Source of the DNA: Janthinobacterium sp.
GTDB lineage: Bacteria; Pseudomonadota; Gammaproteobacteria; Burkholderiales; Burkholderiaceae_D
Assembly (NCBI RefSeq): GCF_009923995.1
Contig: NZ_RFSK01000033.1
Coordinates: 1 to 64,000 of the forward strand
Reading direction: 5' to 3'
Length of the DNA: 64,000 nt
The notes beneath the pieces were generated by a model that was not told the DNA's origin, searched no databases, and saw only the letters and a list, made by a program, of their open reading frames with translations. The stretch's first letter is position 1. Each line of letters opens with the position of its first letter. Positions 7,211-13,876 of this stretch are shown here, piece by piece. The position numbers and the translations under genes were made by a program.

Positions 7211-9480
7211 GCGGCCATACCTACACCATCGCCGTGCGCGCCCTGTGCGAGTTCACGGCCAAGGTGGGCGACCTGGACCTGCGCTTCACGCCCTCGCCCA
7301 CGGCGCAGGAAGGCATGGCGGGCCACGCCACCGTCACGGGCCGGCGCGACGACGATTACCAGCGCGAAATCAGCCTGTGCGGCGACTTCGGGCCGTTGCA
7401 CGTGCGGGGCCGCGCCGATGGCTACGACCCGGCGCGCCGGCAGCTGGAAGAAATCAAGACCTACCGGGGCGAGCTGGACGCCATGCCCGCCAACCACCGC
7501 CAGTTGCACTGGGCGCAGGCGCGCATCTACGGCCATTTGCTGTGCCAGCAGCTGAACTTGCCCATGTTGCGCGTGGCGCTCGTGTATTTCGACATCGCGA
7601 GCCAGAAGGAAACGGTCATGCACGAGGAATGCACGGCCGAGGCGCTGCGCCTGTTCTTCGAGCAGCATTGCGCGCTGTTCCTCGACTGGGCCGAGCAGGA
7701 GCTGGCGCACCGCGCCAGCCGCGACGCGCAGCTCACGTCCATGGCCTTTCCCCACGCGGACTTCCGCCCGGGACAGCGCCAGCTGGCCGAAGCCATGTAC
7801 AAGGCCAGCAGCCGCGGCTGCGGTTTGCTGGCGCAGGCGCCCACGGGCATCGGCAAGACGGTGGGCAGCCTGTTTCCCATGCTCAAGGCGACGGCCGCGC
7901 ATGGCCTCGATAAGCTGTTTTTCCTCGCCGCCAAGGTGCCGGGTCGGCAGATGGCGCTCGACGCCTGCGCCATCCTGAAGGACAGCGCCCCGCTGCTGCC
8001 CCTGCGCGTGCTGGAACTGAGCGCGAAAAACAGCGCCTGCGAGCATCCCGACAAAGCCTGTCACGGCGCATCGTGCCCGCTGGCCCAGGGCTTTTACGAC
8101 CGCTTGCCGCTGGCGCGCGAGGTGGCGCTGGCCAGCGGCTTGATCCTCGACAAGGAAGCCGTGCGCGCCGTCGCCTTGCAGCAGGGTATTTGCCCCTACT
8201 ACCTGGGCATGGAACTGGCGCGCTGGAGCGACGTCGTGATCGGCGACTACAATTATTATTTCGACCTCAGCGCCATGCTGTACGGCATGACCCTGGCCCA
8301 CGACTGGAAGGTCAACGTGCTGGTCGACGAGGCGCACAATATGGTGTCGCGCGCGCGCAGCATGTACACGGCCGAACTGGCGCAGACCGACCTGAAGCTG
8401 CTGCGCAAGTTCGCGCCCGACACCCTGAAAAAGCCGCTGGACCGCCTGGCGCGCCAGTGGACGGCGCTATTGAAAGAACAGGACGGCGACTACCACGTGC
8501 ATGCGGCCCTGCCCGACAAATTCTTTGGCGCCCTGCAAGGCGTGGCGACGGCCATCGGCGACTACATGGCCGAGCACGCCGCCGCGCTGGACGAGGACTT
8601 GCAGCGCTTTTATTTCGACGTGCTGCTGATCAACCGCCTGGCGGAAAGCTTCGGCACGCATTCGCTGTTCGACGTCAGCAGAACGAATACGGGAACCCAT
8701 GCCGGTTCCACCGTCTGCATCCGCAACATCGTCCCGGCGCCGTTTCTCAAGGAACGCTTCGCGGCCAGCCACAGCACGGCCCTGTTTTCCGCCACCTTGA
8801 GTCCGTGGAATTACTACAGCGACACCCTGGGCATGCCGGACGACACGGCCTGGGTGGACGTGGAGTCGCCCTTCCAGGCGCAGCAACTGTCCGTGCGCGT
8901 GGCCGACAGCATTTCCACGCGCTACCAGCACCGGGCCGCCTCGCTGCTGCCCATCGCCCAGCTGATGGCGAAGCAATACGCGGAAACACCGGGCAACTAC
9001 CTGGCCTTCTTCAGCAGCTTCGATTACCTGGAAAAGACGGCCACCCTGTTCGCCCAACATTACCCGGACGTGCCCATCTGGCAGCAGCCGCGCCGCATGG
9101 ACGATGCGGCCCGGGCACAGTTCCTGGGCCGCTTCGGCCTGGAGACGCGCGGCATCGGCTTTGCCGTGCTCGGCGGCGCCTTCGGCGAAGGCATCGACTT
9201 GCCGGGCGCGCGCCTGATCGGCGCCTTCATCGCCACCCTGGGTTTGCCGCAGATCAATCCCGTCAACGAGCAGATCCGCCAGCGCATGGGCGACATCTTC
9301 GGCGCCGGCTACGATTACACCTATCTGTATCCGGGCATGCAGAAGGTGGTGCAGGCGGCCGGCAGGGTCATCCGCACGCAGTCGGACAAGGGCGTCGTCT
9401 ACCTGATCGACGACCGTTTTTCCCGCCCGGAAATCCGCCAGCTGCTGCCCACCTGGTGGGATGTGCAGCTGGCCAGCTAG
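7207..9480 (+). CDS. Fe-S superfamily 2 helicase (XPD/DinG type) with N-terminal PD-(D/E)XK module
   Basis: This is a 757-residue helicase. Walker A is APTGIGKT (K217), the DEAH box is at 374-377 and motif VI is QAAGRVIRT. Four cysteines at 278, 285, 290 and 329 sit between motifs I and II where XPD, DinG and FANCJ helicases hold a 4Fe-4S cluster. The first ~190 residues resemble a Cas4/RecB-like nuclease, with GRADG (D71) followed by EEIKTYRG (E82, K84), so nuclease and helicase are fused in one chain. I start at the ATG at 7207 because it overlaps the fan1 stop as ATGA; the frame is open upstream but overlaps fan1. Convergent with the LytTR gene, sharing the bases CTAG at the stops. Confidence 0.9.
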   Translation: MSGHTYTIAVRALCEFTAKVGDLDLRFTPSPTAQEGMAGHATVTGRRDDDYQREISLCGDFGPLHVRGRADGYDPARRQLEEIKTYRGELDAMPANHRQLHWAQARIYGHLLCQQLNLPMLRVALVYFDIASQKETVMHEECTAEALRLFFEQHCALFLDWAEQELAHRASRDAQLTSMAFPHADFRPGQRQLAEAMYKASSRGCGLLAQAPTGIGKTVGSLFPMLKATAAHGLDKLFFLAAKVPGRQMALDACAILKDSAPLLPLRVLELSAKNSACEHPDKACHGASCPLAQGFYDRLPLAREVALASGLILDKEAVRAVALQQGICPYYLGMELARWSDVVIGDYNYYFDLSAMLYGMTLAHDWKVNVLVDEAHNMVSRARSMYTAELAQTDLKLLRKFAPDTLKKPLDRLARQWTALLKEQDGDYHVHAALPDKFFGALQGVATAIGDYMAEHAAALDEDLQRFYFDVLLINRLAESFGTHSLFDVSRTNTGTHAGSTVCIRNIVPAPFLKERFAASHSTALFSATLSPWNYYSDTLGMPDDTAWVDVESPFQAQQLSVRVADSISTRYQHRAASLLPIAQLMAKQYAETPGNYLAFFSSFDYLEKTATLFAQHYPDVPIWQQPRRMDDAARAQFLGRFGLETRGIGFAVLGGAFGEGIDLPGARLIGAFIATLGLPQINPVNEQIRQRMGDIFGAGYDYTYLYPGMQKVVQAAGRVIRTQSDKGVVYLIDDRFSRPEIRQLLPTWWDVQLAS

Positions 9481-10229
9481 CCAACCATCAGCTTCAGTTT
9501 CTGGTAGCCGGCCTTGCTCACGGGAATGCGCGTATCGTCGCGCAGGATGGCCACGTGGCTGTCTTTCGTCGCCGCCTCGATGCGGCGGATGCCGTCGATA
9601 TTGAGCAGGTAGGAACGGTGCACGCGCAGGAACTTGGCGGGGTCCAGCTGCGCTTCCAGTTCGCTCAGGCGCTGGCTTTTCAGGTAGGACTTGCCTTCGG
9701 AGCGGATGCTGATGTAGTCGTCCTGCGCCTCGATGTAATCGATGCGCGCGCTGGCGATGACGTGGACTTTGGCGCCGTCGCGTATCAGCACGCGGTCCAG
9801 GGGCGCGGCGCGCGTGGCGGCTTCGCGCGCCACCACCTGCACGGCAGCCGAAGCGTCCGGCGTGCTGCGCTGGGCGCGCGCATGGGCCAGCGCCTGCTCG
9901 AAGCGCTGTTCGCTGAATGGCTTCAGGAGGTAGTCGAGCGCATGGCATTCAAAGGCTTTCAAGGCATACTGGTCGTAGGCCGTGACAAAGATCAGCCGCG
10001 TCTTCGCGCCGATCAGCTCGGCCACTTCAAAACCGTCCAGGCGCGGCATCTGGATGTCGAGGAACACCAGTTCCGGTTCCAGTTCCGCGATGGCCTTGAC
10101 GGCTTCGAAGCCGTTGGCGCACTCGGCCACGATGTCGATATCGTCATGGCGCGCCAGGTATTCGCGCAGCACGCCGCGCGCCAGCAGTTCATCGTCGACG
10201 ATGGCTACCCGCATTCTTTCCTGCATCAT
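9477..10229 (-). CDS. LytTR-family response regulator
   Basis: This is a 250-residue response regulator. The receiver domain (6-120) has the acidic pocket D12-D13, the phospho-acceptor D58 in VFLDIQMPRLDG, the switch Thr in FVTAYD and the conserved Lys in LKPF. The C-terminal 100 residues are a LytTR DNA-binding domain (VHVIASARIDYIEAQDDY, then FLRVHRSYLLN), as in AlgR. The start overlaps the stop of the upstream kinase (ATGA), so the pair is cotranslated. It is the last gene of a four-gene operon with two LiaI/LiaF-like membrane proteins. It likely activates that operon or envelope genes; targets are not visible. Confidence 0.93.
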   Translation of the reverse strand: MMQERMRVAIVDDELLARGVLREYLARHDDIDIVAECANGFEAVKAIAELEPELVFLDIQMPRLDGFEVAELIGAKTRLIFVTAYDQYALKAFECHALDYLLKPFSEQRFEQALAHARAQRSTPDASAAVQVVAREAATRAAPLDRVLIRDGAKVHVIASARIDYIEAQDDYISIRSEGKSYLKSQRLSELEAQLDPAKFLRVHRSYLLNIDGIRRIEAATKDSHVAILRDDTRIPVSKAGYQKLKLMVG

Positions 10230-11302
10230 GCTTCCTCCGTGTCGCCGGTCTGCGCCGGCATCGATAAGGTCACTTCAAACGTCCCGCCCCGCCGCGCCCA
10301 GTGCACGCTGGCCTCGTGGCCATAGGCGCTGGCCAGGCGCTGGCGCACATTGTCCAGTCCTACGCCATTGCCGCGCGATGGCCCTTGATCCGCATCAACC
10401 GGGTTGCGCACGGCGATCTGCAGCAGGCTGCCCGCGCGCCGCGCCTCGATGTCGAGCACGCCGCCATCCGTCAAGCCGCAGATGCCATGCTTGACGGCAT
10501 TTTCCACCAGCGGCTGTATCAGCATGGGCGGCAGCAGGCAGGCCAGCGCTGCATCGTCGATGGCCACGGCGACCTGCAGCCGCTCGCCGAAACGCACCTG
10601 TTCGATGGCGAGGAAATGGCGGATCAGCACCAGTTCCTCGTGCAGGGTGATGTGCTTGTGCGCTTCCATGCTGAGGCTCTGGCGAAAGAAACTGGCCAGC
10701 TGCACCGTCATCTGGCGCGCCCCGGCCGCATTGATGGAAGTCAAGGCGCTGATGGAATTGAGACTGTTGAACAGGAAGTGCGGATCGATCTGCGTGCGCA
10801 GCATGCGCAGCTGCGCTTCCTGTGCCATCAGCTGCGCTTCCAGGCCCCGCTGTTCCGCCGTCTTGGCGCGCACGAATTCCAGCAGCAGGTAGTGCACGGC
10901 GGCGGCCAGGCAGTACAGCAGCGCGCCCAGGCCGAAGAACAGGGCCAGCAGCGGCTGCGTCAGCGGTACGCCCAGCCAGTGCACGTCCAGCAGCAGGCTG
11001 ACGCTGTTGGAAAATTGCAGCAGCGTAGCCCACAGCAAGCCCGCGAACAGGGCCGCCACGCCCATCACACCCGCGATGGCGGCCGGATGGCGGGCGTTCA
11101 GCGGGTAGGCGCGGCACAGGTAAAAAGCGGAAAACCCCGTGCCGATGGCATACACGAGCGTGGCGGGCACCACCAGCAAGGCCGCGTTGAGCCAAGGCGC
11201 GCCGGCCACCCTGGCCAGTACGAACGCCAGGGCCAGCCCCAGCGCCAGGCAGACCAGCAGCGCCACCACGGCGCCGCGCCGCTTCGACAAGGGCCCGGAC
11301 AT
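10226..11302 (-). CDS. LytS/YehU-type sensor histidine kinase
   Basis: This 358-residue membrane kinase is the partner of the LytTR regulator. The first ~150 residues contain four or more hydrophobic segments with little extracytoplasmic sequence, so the signal is probably sensed within the membrane. A coiled coil (AEQRGLEAQLMAQEAQLRML) leads into the His_kinase domain with QIDPHFLFNSLNSISAL, whose His is the phosphorylation site. The ATPase part has PLVENAVKHGI (N box) and GNGVGLDNVRQRL (G box). It begins 6 bases after the stop of the LiaF-like gene, so it belongs to the same operon. AlgZ/FimS is the closest well-known relative in layout. Confidence 0.92.
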   Translation of the reverse strand: MSGPLSKRRGAVVALLVCLALGLALAFVLARVAGAPWLNAALLVVPATLVYAIGTGFSAFYLCRAYPLNARHPAAIAGVMGVAALFAGLLWATLLQFSNSVSLLLDVHWLGVPLTQPLLALFFGLGALLYCLAAAVHYLLLEFVRAKTAEQRGLEAQLMAQEAQLRMLRTQIDPHFLFNSLNSISALTSINAAGARQMTVQLASFFRQSLSMEAHKHITLHEELVLIRHFLAIEQVRFGERLQVAVAIDDAALACLLPPMLIQPLVENAVKHGICGLTDGGVLDIEARRAGSLLQIAVRNPVDADQGPSRGNGVGLDNVRQRLASAYGHEASVHWARRGGTFEVTLSMPAQTGDTEEA

Positions 11303-11308
11303 GCGCGC

Positions 11309-12118
11309 CTAGTTGCGGATTTCCAGGCCGCCCATGATGGCGTAGCCCGTCACGTACAGGCGCTTGTCCTGGTTCGCCGGCACGATGGTCTTTTCCTCGA
11401 AGCCGCCGAGGATGGGCGTGCCCTGCAGCACCACGCTCCAGTCGGGCGGAATCTTGATGGTGATGCCGCCGCACAGGGCAAACACGTTGAGCACGGCTTC
11501 GCCTTCGATGGATGCCTGGCGCAGGTCGATTTCGCAGCCGGCCATGATGACATTGATGTCGCCGCCCTTGAAGCGCTGCGAGGACACGCGCCGCACGTAG
11601 CCACCCAGGATGGCCGTCACTTCGATGATGCTGTCGTCGTCCGCCGCCCCGCCCGTGCCGGACGCTGCCGTGGCCGCTGGCTTGTCGAGCGACACGGCGC
11701 CATTCCTGGCCTGGCCGAAGGAATCCGTCTGCGCGCCGCCCTCCTGCCGCGCGGCAAAGCGCCGGCGGCGCTGGCGCTGCTGCGCGCCAGGCAGGGACTT
11801 CGAGACGACGGCCACGCCCAGGCCGATGATCAGCAGGGGCCACAGCATGTCCCAGTTCATGTAGAAAATGCCCATGTGCTTGAGGGTCCAGACCAGGCCC
11901 AGCAAGACCAGCATGCCGCCCAGCAAGTAACCGTTGGCGCTGCGGCTTTGCGACAGTTTCAGCAAGCCAAACACGATCAAGAGCGTGGGCCAGAAACGGA
12001 AGGTATAGCGCACGCTGATGAAGCCCAGGTTATCGAGCAGGAACAGCAGCCCCAGGCCGATGACGATGACACCCAGCACGATCTGCGATGGCGAGTGCAG
12101 CGGCGGTTTATTTTTCAT
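11309..12118 (-). CDS. LiaF-like transmembrane protein (DUF5668 region plus cell-wall-response C-terminus)
   Basis: The protein has 269 residues. The N-terminal ~100 hold four hydrophobic segments of the LiaI/LiaF-like type (IVLGVIVIGLGLLFLLDNLG, then FWPTLLIVFGLLKL, GGMLVLLGLVWTL, MLWPLLIIGLGV). A charged linker (QQRQRRRRFAARQEGG) leads to a C-terminal beta-helical domain (ITAILGGYVRRV, FKGGDINVIMAGCEIDL, ALCGGITIKIPPDW, PILGGFEEKT) like the C-terminus of LiaF, the inhibitor in the LiaFSR envelope-stress system. I chose the ATG at 12118 because GGGAG lies 8 bases upstream; an ATG at 12139 is in frame. It overlaps the upstream gene by 11 bases and probably modulates the adjacent LytS-type kinase. 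Confidence 0.85.
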   Translation of the reverse strand: MKNKPPLHSPSQIVLGVIVIGLGLLFLLDNLGFISVRYTFRFWPTLLIVFGLLKLSQSRSANGYLLGGMLVLLGLVWTLKHMGIFYMNWDMLWPLLIIGLGVAVVSKSLPGAQQRQRRRRFAARQEGGAQTDSFGQARNGAVSLDKPAATAASGTGGAADDDSIIEVTAILGGYVRRVSSQRFKGGDINVIMAGCEIDLRQASIEGEAVLNVFALCGGITIKIPPDWSVVLQGTPILGGFEEKTIVPANQDKRLYVTGYAIMGGLEIRN

Positions 12119-12491
12119 GCTCGGACTCCCGGTAGGCAATAAAATGTTTGTTCAACAGCGGTTCGATCACGAGGCCCACGCCCCAGGCGATCAGCAGGGC
12201 CGGCCAGCTATTGTAAAAACTCAGGTTCCACAGTTCTTCATAGGAAACATACCACCATGCGGCGAAAAAGATCAGCCACAGGCCGCTGAGCACCTGCTTG
12301 GCGGAGACGGGCGCGAGCAGCTTGTTCAGGCCGAAGAGCGCCATGATCACCGGCCAATAATGCCATAGCGCATAGTAATCGTGGAGGATGATCACATCGA
12401 GCCGGTCCAGCAGGATGATGGCGCCGATGACAATGAGCAGCACGCCCCATAGCAGCTGGGTACGCCGGCAATATGCTTGTTCAGGTTTCAC
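12108..12491 (-). CDS. LiaI-LiaF-like small membrane protein
   Basis: The protein has 127 residues from a GTG at 12491, which has AAGGGGG about 5 bases upstream; no ATG in frame has an RBS, and the longer frame to 12656 runs through the terminator. It has three to four hydrophobic segments (LLWGVLLIVIGAIILLDRL, then YWPVIMALFGLNKLL, GLWLIFFAAWWYV and WPALLIAWGVGLVIEPLL), with the repeated pattern seen in LiaI-LiaF-like transmembrane regions. It is the first gene of the operon ending in lytTR at 9477. It is likely a membrane sensor or anchor partner for the LiaF-like protein that follows; function is inferred from family and context. Confidence 0.8.
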   Translation of the reverse strand: MKPEQAYCRRTQLLWGVLLIVIGAIILLDRLDVIILHDYYALWHYWPVIMALFGLNKLLAPVSAKQVLSGLWLIFFAAWWYVSYEELWNLSFYNSWPALLIAWGVGLVIEPLLNKHFIAYRESEHEK

Positions 12492-12607
12492 GGGACCCCC
12501 TTGTTGTTGGTTGATCGTAAAGATACGCGCGATGGGCGCGTAGCGACAGCCTTCTTCGGCGAATGGCGGATACGCCACGGTGGATGGCGAGGCGGGACCA
12601 ACGGGCG

Positions 12608-12635
12608 AAAAAAAAGACCGGCTGACGCCGGTCTT
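12608..12635 (-). terminator. strong intrinsic terminator
   Basis: A perfect 9-bp stem (AAGACCGGC with GCCGGTCTT) and a 4-base loop is followed on the minus strand by eight T residues. It ends the candidate RNA and sits upstream of the operon starting at 12491, so it also could act as an attenuator. Confidence 0.88.
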
Positions 12636-12788
12636 GAAGGGGTTGATGCAGTACACGACTTGCGGATCCCATGCGCAACATCGGGATGCGCATGCAGAGG
12701 AAATATGGTGCCGATCCTTGAGGCGACCGGCTGACCTGCTGGAAGATCGAACATGCCGCCCACTTCACGGCAGTGCGTCTCAACCAAG
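12608..12788 (-). ncRNA. candidate structured RNA (sRNA or operon leader), identity unknown
   Basis: No credible coding frame lies in the 388-base gap 12492-12879. On the minus strand a TATGAT box (12796-12801) precedes a roughly 180-nt stretch packed with hairpins. These include GCCGGTC/GATCGGC with an 8-base loop, and CATGCGCA/TGCGCATG with a 9-base loop (perfect 8 bp). The last is the intrinsic terminator with a run of eight T. Near the ends CTTGGTTGA can pair with TCAAC..CAAG, closing the molecule. It could be a free small RNA (6S RNA has a similar length) or a regulated leader of the LiaI/LiaF-like operon that starts 117 bases downstream. It carries no motif of a riboswitch class I recognise. 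Confidence 0.5.
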
Positions 12789-12879
12789 CAAAGTCATCAT
12801 ACTCCCGATTGGGAAAACATACCGTTCGCTAGCGCACACAGAACAGGCGTTGCTGAGCTGTATCAAACCCGCAAGCCTT

Positions 12880-13782
12880 TCAATGGGGCGGATGCAGCAT
12901 GTCCTTGCCGATCCACGCCAGCACGGACGGCCCCTGCGGCTGCCAGCCCAGCAGCTTGCGCGCCCGTTCGCCCCGCACGCGGCTGTTCGAACCGAGGCCA
13001 TACGAAGCCATTTCATAGCCCCATTCGGCGATGGCTTCCTGCAAGGGCCAGTCTTGCGCGGGGCCCAGGTCCAGTGCCTGGGCGATGGCGGCCGTCATGT
13101 CGCGGAAGGCCGCTTCGCCCGACTCGACGAAGTAGAAGGTGCCGGCGGGCGACTTTTCCAGCGCCAGCAGATACAGGCTGACGACATCGTCGATATGCAC
13201 GTTGGACCAGATATTGCGGCCCGGCCCCACGTGGCGCACGATGCCGCTCTTGCGCGCCTGCTTGAGCAGGCGCGGCAGCTGCACGCTGTCGCGCGGCAAG
13301 GCACCGTGGCCGTAGATCAGGGTGTTGCACAGCACGGTGGCGCGCACGCCCTTGCCTGCGCTGGCCAGCACGAGGTCGTCGATGGCGACCCGGGCCGCCT
13401 TGTCGGCCGTCGGGGCCGGCAGCTTGTCTTCGTAATAGATCTGCTGCGTGCCCTCGCCGCCCGAGGCGTCGCCCACGATGGACGAGCCGCTCGTGTGCAG
13501 GAACGGCTTGTTCGTTCCCGCCAGCGCCTCGATGATGGCTTCCACGGCGCCCCGGTGGTCGCTGCTGGCCGCGTTGATGACGGCATCGGCCGCCTTCGCC
13601 TGCTCGATGAGCAATGCGCGGTCATTCAGCTCGCCCTGCACGCCCTGCACACCGATCTTGGCCAGTTCCGCCACCTGCTCCGGCTTGCGCACGAGGCCCG
13701 TCACCTGGTGGCCGGCGCGCACGAGGCCCGCCGCGATGGAACTGCCGATGAAACCTGCCGCACCCGTCAAAAACACGTTCAT
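12880..13782 (-). CDS. NAD(P)-dependent epimerase/dehydratase (extended SDR)
   Basis: The protein has 300 residues of the extended short-chain dehydrogenase family. The nucleotide-binding motif TGAAGFIG is at residues 6-13, and the start MNVFLTGAAG follows a good RBS. Downstream are the NAASSDHRGA segment, a Ser-rich active-site strand (HTSGSSIVGD) and an IYYEDKL segment that may supply the catalytic Tyr. A substrate-binding part (NIWSNVHIDDVVSLY) follows, as in NAD-dependent epimerases. A LGWQP segment near the C-terminus is typical of the family. The substrate is unknown. It is transcribed alone towards the candidate RNA. Confidence 0.85.
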   Translation of the reverse strand: MNVFLTGAAGFIGSSIAAGLVRAGHQVTGLVRKPEQVAELAKIGVQGVQGELNDRALLIEQAKAADAVINAASSDHRGAVEAIIEALAGTNKPFLHTSGSSIVGDASGGEGTQQIYYEDKLPAPTADKAARVAIDDLVLASAGKGVRATVLCNTLIYGHGALPRDSVQLPRLLKQARKSGIVRHVGPGRNIWSNVHIDDVVSLYLLALEKSPAGTFYFVESGEAAFRDMTAAIAQALDLGPAQDWPLQEAIAEWGYEMASYGLGSNSRVRGERARKLLGWQPQGPSVLAWIGKDMLHPPH

Positions 13783-13876
13783 ATCTTGCTCCCTGTCTGG
13801 TTAGATTGCTGTCAATCACACCAATCCAGTATGCCCGCTTTCGTCTTTCGCAAAAAGCAGTGGCACGACAAATGAT

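Noticed and set aside
12108-12656. longer version of the LiaI-like gene starting at 12656
   Set aside because: It would translate through the intrinsic terminator, and its first 55 residues lack hydrophobic or family signal. The GTG at 12491 has a good RBS.
12600-12880. SRP RNA, tmRNA or known riboswitch in the gap
   Set aside because: The conserved SRP tetraloop region, the tmRNA tRNA-like end and the riboswitch motifs I know were looked for and not found.
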